Below, in pieces: positions 22,601-37,600 of a stretch of 64,000 nucleotides of DNA. The DNA lies in assembly GCF_028858725.1 (NCBI RefSeq), contig NC_084769.1:14137501-14201500 (forward strand), written 5' to 3'. The stretch's first letter is position 1. Each line of letters starts with the position of its first letter. Both the position numbers and the translations under genes were made by a program. The notes beneath the pieces were generated by a model. That model made no database searches and was not told the DNA's origin. It saw only the letters and a program-made list of their open reading frames with translations. This DNA comes from Colius striatus (taxonomy: Eukaryota; Chordata; Aves; Coliiformes; Coliidae).

Positions 22601-25600
22601 TGTTAATTAAGCATTCAGTCTACTAATTGCCGTTTGATTAGTGACAGAAGTTAATTAACTGAGTGGAAACTAAACCTTGTGATCTTTCTTCTCCGGGTAT
22701 GACTCAGCAGGGGGAGACAGAGCTCTGCTTTCCCTGCCACATGCCACCCTGTCTGGTTCTTCCTTGGGGCCAGCACTGCACTCCTACACAAGGCACAGTC
22801 CTGCTGCTTGTACCTGCACCCACTGCAGAGTGGCTGGAAGGAACAAAGCCCACGGCAGAGAAAGGGCTGGAGAAAGTAGATCAAGCAAGGAGAATGTCTG
22901 TCCCTCATGCAGCCTCCATCTACTTCTAGCTTCATTCACTGTGAGACTGGTGAGAACATGTAGGTATTTGGTTTTTAGAGAGGGGAAAAACATTTCCTTT
23001 TGTCTCTTTCTAAATCACTCTTCAGGGTATCCAAATAGGAACTTATGAGACTACCTAAAAGAGAACCCGTTTTAAAATTTTGGCCTCAGACAGCAATGAA
23101 CTCTGCAAAATATTCAAGGGGCACTGTCAGAGTAAAGAGATATGAGGACCAACAGCCAGTGTTGCTAATGACTATTGCCAGAAGGTATTAAGAGATGCCC
23201 ATTCACATAACTCATGCAGACTAACAAAACAATCAACTATTAAACATTCAAGTGGTTTTGTTTTAGTGAAGTTGTTAGAATTGCCAAAAGTCTGGAATCA
23301 TTAAAACTGAGTTATTATTATTTGTACAGTCACAGTACCCAACTGTGATAACCCTTAAATCCTTACACTGAGCCAGAAGCTGTACAGAACAGTCCCTGCA
23401 CAGAACAGTCCCTGCACAGAACAGTCCCTGCACAGAACAGTCCCTGCACAGAATTTCTAATGCATTATTCCAGTATCAGTGATGTAGCACGTGGTTATTT
23501 TAACTGAGTACACAAGTACACTGGTGCTTAAAGCTCCATTTTGCAGTTTAACTTCCTCTCAGCTTCCTCCACCTGAACAATCAGTTTAATTAGGTCATTC
23601 ATCTATTAGCTATTATGATCCCAGCTTTTGAAAAGCTTAGTACTATTAAGAAATATTTTCATGTACTCAGGGATAAATTCTATACCATCAAGGAAACACT
23701 TCCATCAATATTAAAGATGCATTATTTCAATCCTTTCTAGTGTGCAGAAAACAGAATTGGTGTTTTATTGGGTTTGTTTAAATGGAAAGACCATGTAGCC
23801 AAGATGGGAAAGGTTCTGGCACCTGATGGCACCTCAAGATGTCCAATTCACAAGAAATTTCAGTAGTTCACATAAAACACTAAAGCTGCTGGAGTTTGTC
23901 AATATTGTAGCTTATTATGAATTTCTATTGTTTCTGTGTAATAGACAAATGATATTTGTACTCTGTTCCTCAACCAAAATACAGAGCTAGAAAGCAACGT
24001 AAAAAGGGAAGGAAAGACTAAAGGCAGCAGCAGATCCCAATCCTTTGTGCTTTTGAGCATTGTTCCTGATGCCACTAAAAATCACTTTGTGCAGGGAGAT
24101 AGGAGCCTCATTCAGGCACATTTTGGAACTCCTTCCTTCCACGTGTTCACAGATCATAACAAATTCAGCAAATTCACATCCCTGCACTTCTGACTCTGGA
24201 GCATTTTGAACATGGGCAAACAGGGTGAACTTTTCATTGTTCATTTCGCTTGAGAAGCTGATGAAAGCAGAGTTGGTGTATTTAAGGGCTATTTGCTGTC
24301 TTTTGTCAGATCTGGTCACTGAAAGCTGGGAAAGGACAAAGTGCCATTCTTCCATCCCAACAGACTTTGGCAGGGAGCAACTGTGAAGAATGAAGCCATT
24401 CATTCCCTGCTTCCCAGTTCTCCCCTAGCAAGTTTTCTCTTTCTTTAAAAGAAGACAGCTAGGTAAGTATTTCCCTATCAGAGAAATCAATCAAGATTGA
24501 TTGATAACAAGTGCAGAATTGTATAAAGCCGATTGTCAGGCCATCTCTGAGCCCTAGTGAGAAACAGTTAAAAGATTTTTAAGTAACAAAGCCGAAGTGA
24601 GCATGTTGGTGGCATTTGACAGTGCCACTTGGGGAGTTCAGGATGCAGCTCTGCCTTCAGAAGCAGAAAGCTAATGCTTTCCCTCTGAATGCATTTTACT
24701 GAACCTTTAATGTGCTGTAGCTGTTTCTACGTAGATATCTCATGCACTGCTAAAACTTGAGGGAGATGAGACATGCTGAAATCTGTAACCACACATGCTT
24801 TCAGAGAGCACACTGGAACATCCATTTGAAGTTACAGCAAGCTGCAGGATCCAAGCTCACTGCAAGGTTTTAGTGGATATGCTGCAGTCTCATTCTGTTC
24901 AGACAGAAGATGTCATCAACGCCTATTTTACAAATAGTTTTAAGAACAGAAGTGCAGGAGAAGAGCCAAAGGGTACATTTTGTAACAAATACCACAAGCA
25001 GAAAGTATTTTTCCTTCTAAAGCAGCCTTCAAAAGCAGGAAACGAAGTGGTTTTAATAGTTATTCTTAGGTTCCTCTTTTCAGGACTCATTTCCAAACCA
25101 TTAACTTTCATCTCTAATCACAACTGGGTGTGCTACTGTAACCTATGTGTCTGCAATTTGAAGCATGCAGAATTCAAAGTATACAGAAAGAGTCTCTAAT
25201 CTTTGACTGCCTTCTTAAACAAACACTCTCAAGTGACCTCATGGTAAACTGCATCATATGCTCAAAAGTTTTATTCAATCTTTTCTACCAGAGGAAAACC
25301 ACTGATGTGTTACCAAAACATAAGAGTAGATGACTTGTGCTTCCTTCTTGAAAGCTGAAGTCTCTTTTATCCAAAGAAAGGATCCCATTGGCATGCATAT
25401 ACATCATGTATTTCTCAGTTATGCCAATATGCTTGCTCTCTAATCAGGTTATTACCACCCCAGTGTCTGTAACCTCTAATAGCCAAAGTTACTAAGTACC
25501 TCACAGGACAGCAGCTGGATAACTGACCCTATTGGCAGATGTTTGTTAGATTAGCTCATTACAAGAACCTTATCTTGCTTACTATGTATCAGACATGATT

Positions 25601-28600
25601 TAAAAGCCAGAGACACTTTTGCTGCATTCTCTCCATTTAACCAATTAAAAGGGTTTTTTTTCCCCTTGCTGTCTGAACTAAAACAGAGCTCAACAGGCAA
25701 AAATATTCCAAAGTAAACTGTGTTCATTTGCTTCAGTTTATCCAGAGGCAGTGTTTTGGCACAACAGATCCTATAGGCTAATCTTCTTAGAGGCCTGGTA
25801 GTCTTTGCAATGCACTCACCAAGCAGAGAGGTGCACAAGGCGTTCCAGACAGCAGGCCTTAAACGGGAAATCAACCAAACATATACCAAGTATACCAAAG
25901 CAGCAGCATACTGAGCAGGGAACAAATGCTCAGGAACAGGCTTAGTCCCAGAATATATTGCTAAACACCTCTCTTGGCAACTGGTTCATTTTACTGTCGA
26001 GGGAGCAAGAAAAATCATAGCTGCTTCATCAAATGTTAGATAAACCCTCGGACCTCCCCTGAAAGGGAGGGTAGTACAAACAAAGATATCATTGCCAGGT
26101 GTTTTACTCTCTCTCTCTTTGTTCAAAATGCAATAAAGTACCTAAAGCTTTAACTTCAGGGGAAGCACAGTAAGGGAAATCTAATTTCCAAACTTTTTAA
26201 AGCTCATAAAAAAAAAAGGCAGAATGTCCTGCATGGGCAGTAGTTGTCTGATAATCAGTGACCATATGAAGTTCACTGCTACTGTAAGGGAGGATCCTGT
26301 CCTCTGCAGCCCTTCCAGCAACACTACTTATTTCCACTATGGCTCTGGCAATTTTTTTGACTTCTTCCATTCAACTGACTATTTAACAACTTAACAAAAC
26401 AAAACAACCACCCAAAACCTTAAAAAGTTCAAAACAGGCAAGAAAAAAAAAAGTTTGCTCTTTTGTAGGCAACATTGGTTCAGAGACATGCAGTGACTCC
26501 AGGAGGTGACAGGGGAGAGAAGGAAGCTGGGGAAGGAAGCATCGAGAGGAGCGAGGGAGAAAAGAGCCCTCACCCCATTCTGGGCACTGAAGCTCGTACT
26601 TTGGCTCAGCTGCCTGTGGAAATGCAGCCTGGCTTGTTCAAAAGAATTTATGACAGCTCTAAATCAAACCACATCACTCCTCTCTATGTAAATAGAGTGC
26701 TAATCCCTACTTCAGAAAGCAGGTTAAAAACCGGTTACTTAACAGGTGGGACAGATCATCAGCAAACTTGACTCTAAATGTCAAAGCAACACTCTGGAAG
26801 AGTTACCAAAGGCAACTGAAAAACTACCAGGAAAGCAGCTCACTCAAAAAAGAGGGTGAACTACAAAACACACACAATGAATAACCTACAGATAAAGACA
26901 CCTGAGGAACACTTCAAGCACTTATGCCCTTAACTCCCACTGATGTCAGAAAATGTCACCAGGCTACAGTCTGCATACCTGCAGATCATAGAATCACAGA
27001 ATGGTAGGAGTTGGAAGGGACCTTTAGAGATCATCTTGTCCAACCCCCCTGCAGAAGCAGGTTCACCTAGATCAGATCACACAGGAACATGTCCAGGCGG
27101 GTCTTGAAGACTCCACACCCTCCCTGGGCAGCACCTCTGGCAGATGCACCTCTTGCCCCTCTCTTTACCTCACTGCCCTCTCACGCACAGGCTATATATG
27201 ACAAAGTATTTGTATTTCCTTTATTATCCTCCAATATTACACACTCATATTCTTAAAAATCTTGCAAACTGCCCAAGGTAAGTGGAAGATTTTTCAGAGT
27301 GACCTGAGCAAAACCCAGTGGCTCTGCCAAGAGGAACCAAACCCAAGTACCTGTACATTTAAGTTCACGTTGGGATGCTCAGTTGGCACGGGGCTGCTGC
27401 ACTCTGTCTCCAGTTGTTTCAGTTTTAGGAATGCATCTTCAAATGCTGAAAAAGACAGAAAAGATGTCAACTTCCTAACGTCACCATGGAGTTGATTTGT
27501 AACGTGCATTCTTCCTGAACACTAATTACATGGGGTTTAAGTTGTGGAAAAAAAAAAGCAGAGGGATGGGAGAAGCTATTTGCTCAACCTTCAAAGCAAC
27601 TTTCAAGCCTACAGAGGTAGGTACCTAATCACAACACTGCACCACCAGTTGGTTTCCCCAGCTGTCCTCACAGTCAGTTGAGCAAGCAGCAGGAGTTGAT
27701 TGCTCAGATGGCTGTCCCTCACTTGACTTTGTTTGTAGCTAAAGCCAGATCCTGCAGAGAACTGTGGCTTTTCCCTTGTTGGAAATAAGCTGCTTCCAGC
27801 TGAAACAGGAAGAGCTGACCAGCTTTGTTGTCCCAGTAGTGAGTAAAAGTGTCTTTATGCATATAATCTAAGGGAGCTTTCTAAAACACTTCTGGATTTT
27901 TTTTTAAGGAAACAACCACATGACAACCTAACCAGTTAACTTTGAGCCCACACATCATGGTAACAGGGAAAAGTCTGTAAGTCTGCTTACGATCAGCATC
28001 TGCCTTTTCAGCAGCAGTTTCCTTTGTGCCAAGATGAGGACAACTAACAGCATCTTCTGAATCTCCTGTTGCCAAGCCAACAACTGGGTGGCCTATGGCA
28101 TCATCCACACAAGTTTCTGGCAACTCCGTGCTGTCTAGCAAATCAACAAAGGGGATGCTGCAAAGGCAGAAAGACAATCAGAGATATGCAGAATCACGTT
28201 ACCACTCTTCCTGTAACAAGATAAAGCTTTAACACATGTAATCTCTTTTTCAAGTTGTCTTCTGGTGAGACACATTGTGTAAAAACTGTTTGAGGTAACT
28301 AATAGGCATTGGCTTTCAGTGAGTTAAAAAAAACCACCCAAACAAAGAAAAAACAAGAAGGAAAGGGAACACTTCAGGTTGTGGAAGTGACTTCATAACA
28401 GCACAGATCCACATTACCTGCTGCTTCATCATGTAGCAGTGAAAAAAGTGAAAAGGGAAGCTTTTATCCATTAAATACACTTGTGGAAGAAACATCTGAA
28501 GTTCTTCTAACTAACTCAAGTTACATTTTAGGATTTTTACACGAGAAAAAGGAAAGTTAGTCGGAGGGAATTTGACACTGTTGACAAAAAGCTATTGGTA

Positions 28601-31600
28601 CAGCACCTCACCCAATACTTGAAAGCAGAACAGAGGGCAGAAGGATGCTCTGCAGAGCTCTACATTGACACTGTGGTATGGTCAGGCATACCTTTAACTA
28701 GTTTCAGTTTTATTAACTTTGGTAGAGACCTGAATGAAACCTTAGCAGTCACAATATTTTAAGTGAACCACAGAGTGTATTTTGTACCCTGTTAAGATCA
28801 CTTGTTTCACCTCTTCTGCTCTCTAAATCAAACATCTCCCCTCTATTTTGTCCTACCACTTGTATTTACAATGAAAAAACAATTACAAAACCAGAAGTTA
28901 TATTATGATGCTTATGTTGTGCAAGAAGCCAGGAATCTCATTCATCTCTTCAGGAACAAGCTCAGGAACAGTTAAAGCTATCCTGACAGCAAACTGTAAC
29001 AAAGATGGAAACAACAACTGCAGAACACCATGGTTAATCAGACAACCTGTGCACACAACTGCAGTTTGAGTGTCACCCATTTAAATCAACAATCACACTT
29101 ACATACAGTTTAGTTGCAGCATCATTTTAAGAAGAAAAATCTATCACTTTTGAAGTCCTGTCACAAATACAACAGTGATACCAAGCAAGGACCCACAACA
29201 CAACTCACGCTTATGCATGGATAGAAGCACTTCCTACTAAGACAGTTTAGACCAGTTTCTCCCCCTTTTCTGGGGTTAATGCCCCATGGCTCTCTCCAGC
29301 CCTTGGAATTAGGAAGTTGTCCCATGTTGTCACTAGAGGCTCCAGAACAAAAAAAACCCCACCAAAACACACCTTCCCTCCAGTTCAAGTACCCAAAGGA
29401 ATCCTCCCAGAGTTAAATATATTCCTCTGAAACAGATTACAGGATATCACTGTTTTAGTGCTAATAATGTACAAATCATCTTAAGCCAATTAATCGCTAT
29501 GAGGCAAACTGAGGTCACTCACTTGCCTCACTTACAGTGGGGTAAGGAGCTACTGGCAAAACAAATAATAAGAAACTTATCTACTACATAGCCTCTCTGT
29601 GCACCACTAACAAGAAACTGCAAGCAGCAGATTGTCTTGCAGAGGGGGAATGATGGATACAGAGCACCTCAATTACTACAAGCATAAGACAGGAACAGAC
29701 GCTTTTCCAATTAAGGTAAGAGAGAAAGTAAGACTGAATCCTGTACCTGACTATTAGAGGATGCCTATGCATGACACTGAATATGTTTTATAATCTTCAC
29801 ATAAAACCAACGGTTTTTTTTCCTATTTTCTGACAGTTTTCTGTAAACAGTCTTCCAAATGTTTAATGTGACAAGCAGGAAGAGAAGTTTGGATTTTGCC
29901 TGCAGCACAGAGAGGTGCTGATGCCATGACACAATGAAGGAACTGTGCGTAAGCTCCTAGGAGCTTCACATCTGAGAGGTGATGGAGAGCACCAGGAACA
30001 CTTCTTTGTGCTGTAATCTGCTAACGCTTTTCTTAGCGTGGCAGCACGGTGGAGAGAAAATTGAGTGAAAAATGAAATCTATCTTGATTATAAAATTGCC
30101 AAGATAATCACACTAGCCTTTCTTCTCCACTGTGACAATTGCAGTAACATTTACTAGACAGATAAGAAAGCTGATTCAAAAACCTGCCCATTAGAGACAA
30201 AAGCAGTCTTAAAATCTGGTGGCATGTTCAAATGGCACACTCAATGTCTAGTGTTGCTCCAAAAGCAATGAGCTACTTATACTCAGGTGATGAAAGTTTG
30301 TAGAAAACCTTATTGACATTTGTGTCAAGAGATGGAGGACTGGCTGAGGCAGCAAGGACTGCTGGGGTGAGTCCCTGCAGCTTCACCCCTGCAGCACAGC
30401 AAGGCCACAGGGAAACAAAAAGAATTTGAGGCAGACCCAAGAGAAGCCTCCTAAGCCAAGATTTAGATAGGAATTGATCCCATTTTGCCTTCAGACCTGC
30501 TGAAACACCTATTCAGTCACTCTGACAGACAGGCAGTCACAAAAGGAAAGTCATACTAGGGAGGAGACCCTCAGCCACTGGAATTTGTAGGTACAAAAGA
30601 TGAGTTCCCAAAAAAGCATTAAATTATATGAGGCCACAGAGATTCTTCACTCTCTTCAGAACATCAGCAGGACATCTACCATGCAGGCTTCATGAATGGC
30701 CAGACTAAGGAAGCAAAAAAGACAAGACACCACTTTCATCCCCACACGGAGCCTCAGACTTCTCTTACATAACACTGATGAATTGCCACCAATCACAAGG
30801 GAAGTAGTAAAAGGCTTCCCAGAAAAAAAGTAGGACTTTACAGCAGTCAGTGTGCAGTATTCAACAATGAAACAGGTATTAGCTTTCCATATTCCTGCAT
30901 CTACCCACATACAAAGGGATATGGAGAGAGTCCAGCGCAGGGCCACCAAGATGATCAGAGGACTGCAACATCTTTCATACGAGGAAAGGCTGCGGGAACT
31001 GGGGCTGTTTAGTCTGGAGGAGATTGAGGGGAGATCTTATTAACATTTACAAATATCTAAATGGTGGGTGTCAGGAGGTTGGGACATCCCTTTTTTCTAT
31101 AGTAGCTAGTAACAAGACAAGGGGTAATGGGATGAAGCTGGAACACAAAAAGTTCCACTTAAGCATAAGAAAAAACTATTTCACCGTGAGGGTGAGGGAG
31201 CCCTGGCACAGGCTGCCCAGAGGGGTTGTGGAGTCTCCTTCCTTGGAGGTCTTCAAGACCCGCCTGGACATGTTCCTATGCGACCTGATCTAGGTGAACC
31301 TGCTTCTGCAGGGGTGTTGCACTAGATGATCTCTAAAGGTCCCTTCCAACCCCTACCATTCTGTGATTCTATGATATGCATGTTTTAAGAAATACTCTAA
31401 GGGAAAAGCTGATAAATGATACCAGAAGTTCAAGCCATACAAATAATTATGATTATAGGAATAATCAAAGGCTTTTCATGCATGGAAAAATTTGTCAACC
31501 AAATAAATCGCACAGAAGTCATCACTGAGGGAATTCCCACAGTTAAGGGAGTTAACTAGTGCATTATTTGTGCTTTTTGCCTGACAGAGCTATCAATGTT

Positions 31601-34600
31601 AGCATGTCCCACACTGCATATAATGCACAATGTGACCGAGAAAGCTGTCACTTACAAAGGGTATGAATTTTTCTTTCATTTCCTAGTTGAAAAGCAAAAC
31701 AAGACTTCATTGTAGTTTGTGAAATACAATCTGTAAAATACAGTAACAATCCAAGGCCCCTGCAAATGAAAGAATGCTTTTGCAGGTAATCTAATTTCAA
31801 ATGGTATGGAGAACCATGTGAGCTAATTTATTTTTTGAACTGGTAGTGACACAGAAGAGTTTCTCACACTGACTCTGTAAAGCAGTACAATAGCATGAAA
31901 TTCTCTGTTAGTTTCCCTTATTTTAGGGCATTCAATGTTGTACCTGAAGGAAAGAGTAGTAGAAAGAAGAAACTGTCACCTGTCACCTTTTCAGATTTTT
32001 TCCCCCTAAACATATTCAGAATATAATAAAACAAAATATAGTCAAAATAAAAAGAACTTCCTTTTTCTTTCAAAGGGAGCAAAGTAAAAGAAAAAATCCT
32101 AGGGATGTATGATCCTACAAATGGAAAACTGTTCAATTCCTAATAAAGCAGGCTGAGTCTCACATTCCAAGGCTTCTGCTGCCTCCCATTTGTTTGAAGA
32201 TAATTCCAAATACTGACATAGACAATACATGCAAGTCAACAACTACAGGAAAGGGAACACCCTTAGGAAAAGCTGCTGACTGCAGAAATTTTGTGGATAT
32301 TAAACAAAGATCTGTCACCAGTACAATGTTTGGGAGGACACCCACGTGTTTCCTCAATGCTATTCCTAAAGCATGTGACTGTGAAAACAGAGCTAGGTGG
32401 TGGTGGTAGCAGTGTGGTACAATTTCTGTCTCTGTTACTGAGAACTGTCACTTACCCTAGTGGAAATCAGGATAACAGTTCTCCCTAATTCAATGAAGTC
32501 ACACTAAAATAAGCCCAGCACAGAACAAACTCGATCCTCAGTACGTATGCAAGGTTAAAACCACATGGCAAAAGCATGCAATGTGTCCCATACTGCAACA
32601 AATCACCTCTAATGACAAATGAGTTTCAGGCAACCAGGGCTGCTTCTCCTATCCTGAATCTGAACTAGTTCTGCTGTTACACAAACGTCTACTACAAAAC
32701 ATCTAGCCACAGCTTTAATTGCCAAACTTGCAGTTAATCCCAGGGCAGTCAGGGGCAGTCAGCACACCACAGGCAGTTGGGACACCCAGCACTGGTGAGG
32801 CATCCCTGGAGTGCTGTGCCCAGTGTCTCTCTCCAGGATGAGAGAGACATGGACATAATGGAGGGAATACAGCAGAGGCCACAAAGACAATAAAGAGTCA
32901 GGAGCATCTGACATAGGAAAAAAGGCTGAGAGAGGTGGGACTATTCAGTCTGGAAAACAGAAAGCTCAGAAAGATCTTAATAATGTGTATAAAAACCTGA
33001 TGGGAGGAGTAAAGTTAAAAAAAAAGAACAAGTAGAGGCTGGGGGTGACCTGCTGGAGAGCAGCTCTGTGGAAAGGGACCTGGGAGTGCTGCTGGACAGC
33101 AAACTAGCCATGAGTCAGCCATGTGCCCTCGTGGCCAAAAAGGCCAAATGGCATCCTGGGACGCATCAAGAAGAGTGTGGCCAGCAGGTTGAGGGAGGTT
33201 CTTCTCCCCCTCTACTCTGCCCTGGTGAGGCCTCATCTGGAGTCCTGTGTCCAGTTCTGGGCTCCCCAGCTCAAGAGGGACAGGGAACTGCTGGAGAGAG
33301 TCCAGTGCAGGGCCACCAAGATGATCAGGGGACTGGAATACCTCTCATACAAGGAAAGGTGGCAAGATCTGGAGCTGTTCAGCCTGAAAAAGATTGAGGG
33401 AGGACCTTATCAACACTTATAAATACCTAAAGGATGGGTGCTGAGTGGTAGGAGTCTTTCCTCTGTAGTGCCCAGTGATAGGACAAGGGAAAAAGGGCAC
33501 AAGCGGGAACTTGGGAAGTTCCACTTGAACATGAGGAAAAACTTCTTTCCTGTTGAGGTGAGAGAGCCCTGGCACAGGCTGCCCAGGGAGGGTGTGGAGT
33601 CTCCTTCAGAGGTTTACAAAACCCGCCTGGACATGTTCCTGTGTGACCTGATCTAGGTGAACCTGCTTTGGCAGGGGGTTGGACTGGATGATCTCCAGAG
33701 GTCTCTTCAAATCCCTACCACTCTGATTCTGTAAAGTCAACAGCTAGACTTTTCTCAAAGGAGCCCAGAGACAGGGCAAGAGGCAATAGGCACAAATGGA
33801 AATACAGGACATTCCATTTTAAAAAAAGGAAAAAAAAAAACCCATCTTCTTTTTTGCTGTGAGGTTGGTCAAACACCCGAACAGAGAGGGTATGAGGTGT
33901 CCACCCTTGGAGATATTCCAAACCTAGTTGGCATGGTCCTGATGCATCCTGCTCTACTCAACCCCACTTTTAACATGAGGGTGGACTACATCAGCTCCAG
34001 AGGCATCCTCCAGCTTCAACTGTTCTTTAATTCTGTGACAGCTACACACTACACAAAATTACTCTGATACTCGAGGAATCTCCCACTGTTTGCAGTGGCC
34101 TGCCCGCTACACAAGCACATCTGAACTGAAAACTCCACAATAAAACAGTGACTTGTTATTGCAACAATATTCTTGCATTTTAAATACAAAGCTATCCCAA
34201 ATTCCTCCACTCAAACTAGTGGTTGCTTCTTCCTCATCTACACGAAAATTGTGTGATATTTTGAAATTAAAACACCTCTTTTCATTTGTGTATTCTTAAG
34301 CAACTCGATAAATAATCAAGAAACAGATAAGTAGCTTCGCTCCAAGAGTTCACAACGTCCACCTTGCAAAACCTAAAACCAAAAATGGCCCAACACATTG
34401 CTCCAGTCACCTCTGTAGATGGCACAGATCTTTAATGTGTAGCTTGCATATCTGTTTGTTTGTTTGTTTTAGTAGCTGCACAATAGAGACTCATAATTCA
34501 CCAGCAATCTCCTTCTGCTGTCAGACGCAAAGGCAAGGCTAAAACATCTCAGGCAATATTATGGCCTGACTGAAACTTACTTTCTTGGTTCTTTGGGGTT

Positions 34601-37600
34601 TTATGGTGAAAAGAATAGTTTTGTATTTCTGGATTCTATGGCAATACAAAACCTCAACTGGTTTTACTCAATCTGAAAATCATTCAAATACCTTATTTAC
34701 CTTAATAGCCAAATCTAAGTGAATTTCAAAAGCTGTCCACCACCAACTTTTCCTCTTTTTTAACAGGAAAAGACTATTGCAATTTCATAAGCAGCAAACT
34801 TCAGAAAGTACGTGAAAACACAGTGTGTTCAAGGGGTAAAGGTGGCTCTTCACATTGTTAAAGGCCCCCAAGAACACCAATGAGCCATGAAGCTGGAGTC
34901 TTAACCTCTGACTTAACAATTAACCTCCTGAATCACGTGGCAGGACTGCTGTTTGTCAGCAAGTATTTCTGTGTCATTTCAACTACAGTGCAGTGGCAAA
35001 AAGGGAAAGAAGGAAAATATTACTCTGCTTTTCAGGAGTTCTGATCATTTTATTCTTAAAGAATTAAAAAGAATTATATTCCATTATAAAATAATCCGTT
35101 TTGGAAGAGGACTAGTTATAAAAAGGTTAGCTTTCAGGTCAGCTGTCTATCTTGGATCTTTTTAAATAACCATGGTTCAGAAGCAGGAGCAGTTACATCC
35201 TCTGTCTCACTAAGGTTTTTGAAATCACATTAGAACCCACTAGTTGCATGTGTAGTTTTATTCCAAACGTGACTTCCTGTGTGGCTCTCAAAGTTAAGTC
35301 CCCAAAAATAGTAATTAAATCTTTCAATCATTAAGAAAAGTCTTTTAAAAATTGACATGACAGATATATACTGTTTTTTCTGTAAGAGCAATGGGTGGCT
35401 TCTGGTCTATCTGTTGTTTTTTTCTTTAAAGACTAATACCAACAGCACGGTACGCAGAGCCTTCATCACAGAAGCTTTTTCTCCCTCCCTCTATATAGTC
35501 AGCTTTGGGTCCGTTGTCCTTATCTCAGAGACAGCTCAAAAGGTAATTTCCAGCCTCTGCTAGAAAGCAGTCTCAAGCTCCAGAAAGGCCCATGTGTCAG
35601 AGGCTGGTGGTGGTGGTTTGGGCAGCCCAGGTCCCAGCACCGTGGTGCATCCTCAGGTGGTGCTGCTGAGAGGCGGGGTGCTGTCCCTCCGCGGCGTGGG
35701 TCCTCGGCCGGGCCCAGGGGCCTGCAGCACGCTGGTAGCGATCGGCAGCGTCGAGGGGCCTGGATTCGTGAGGAGCGTGAGGGGGGCACAGTCAGTACAC
35801 GGGTACGGGGGAGACAGAGGGAGAAGTAAAGCAGAGGCGAGAAGACTGATGCAAAGAGGGGAGAGGAGGAAAAGGAGCACTGCTGGATGGCAAATACTGA
35901 AGCAAAGAGGCATGCAAGCAGGTGTGTACACGGTGACACTGTCAAATAAACCCCTTTCCTGCTCAGTATTGTGCACATTTTTTGCAGAGAGCTCAACTTG
36001 TCACTTACAGGTCTCATGTATTCATTGTCTACACTTGCCAAATGAAAAGCACTTTGTATCTCAAAGCACTTTACAACACTGAGCAATATCCACGTGCATG
36101 GGAGAAAATAATGTGATGGAGGAACAGATCTCCCAGGTATACAGCACATCTTATTTGCAGGAAGCTGAAAGGGTTTAAGTAGAAGCTCTACATGTACACC
36201 TGAAACAAGCATTTATAAGCAATAGCAGCTTTCAAAGTCACTGGAAAATGCAGATTCTCATGCAAGTTCAAAGAGAAGAAAATAGAAACTTAGGAAAATG
36301 AGCATTACTGTACAGGAGCAAATAGGAAAGCACACACAACTCCTTCACAATTTACTTGACTAAGAGACTAAATGCTACTACAGAAGCTGACTGTAGCTAT
36401 ACTTGATTAACAAACTTAATTGGAAGAAGAGGTGTTTATAGAAAAGGTCATAATACAAACTAAGGACTTGCTTTCTAATTTTGCACATGAAGGCAAAACG
36501 GTTCATAAATTTTAAATTCCCAAATGAAAACCATAGAAATGTCATGCACAGTTAGGCTAGTCTACAGCACAGCTGGAATAAAGTCCTCCAAAAGCCACAA
36601 AGAGGAGCAAGGGAGAACAGTCATCACCTTAAACAGTGTTTTGAAAATATTTTCATGTGGGAGCCCTGAGCTAGAAAACTGTTAAGGTTTTAAGTACAAG
36701 CATCTCCAAAGCAGTGTGGATGAGTAATTTACTAGAATAGTTGAAGTTTAGAAGACTTTAAAAAATTGACAGCAAGCAATCTGTTAACTACTGTCTGTGT
36801 TGTACTGGGTATGTTTTAGGAGAGGCTGATGCAAGGTACAGCCAGGTATTTTAAAAAGTGCTTGGAAAAAAGCCCTCTCATAAACTACTCAAGTAAGGAA
36901 ACTCCTAAAGCAAACATGTTCCTACAGTTTAAAGTAAAATTCCCTATTTAATGACCCAAATCTAATCAAAGTGGAAACATTGTTGCTGTTCATCTAGAGG
37001 AATCCTGGGCAGCACCCTGCTCAAATTCCACCTTCTCATGTTCCGGAAAGCCTGGTTGAACACTGCCAGCCCTGCCAGAACAGCCAAGCAGACAGCCCTC
37101 GAGTTGGAAGATCACACATGTCAAGGCAGGGAAGCAGACACACATGCAGGATTCACAACAGCAGTAAATGATTAATGCTCAGGATAGTCCTCCTTTAGAA
37201 AAGAGAGAGGATCTATGCAAAGGTCACCCACCCATGGGTAAATTCAGAGTACTGGGTTTTGTATAAAACATCGAGGAAATGAGTTTAAGTCTCTAATCCT
37301 CAACAGTTCACTACATTAATTTTCCATTTATCTAATATAAGTGTTTAAGTGAAGGCTACCTCCACTAGCAAGCAAAACATAAAAAAATACTGTTCCCTTC
37401 TTATGCCACAATAAGGAAAAATAATCTCCTCAAGAAACTGTTTCTTGAGAAAAGGCTAAAGTTACAAAGCCACAGTGTTTTAGACTTCCAAATGCTGCAG
37501 CTAATACTGCAGACTGTTCTCAGACCATGCAGACCAGTACAGTTTTCCTGTACTGGCAATTTTACAGCAATGAGGCAAAGGGAAAATTAAAAAAAAATCA

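Larger units (their letters stand above)
22061..27350 (-). other. EPB41L5: EPB41L5 intron (5.3 kb)
   Basis: Contains a CR1 3' end at 26985-27150 and a 16-bp x4 tandem repeat at 23384-23447. Open frames at 23987-24403 (-, 138 codons), 24795-25199 (+, 134) and 25551-25925 (-, 124) have no recognised similarity and no fitting splice context. Confidence 0.7.

Noticed and set aside
31024..31293. 89-codon + strand frame as a host gene
   Set aside because: It is the ORF2 C-terminal remnant of a CR1 element ([19 protein letters not shown]).
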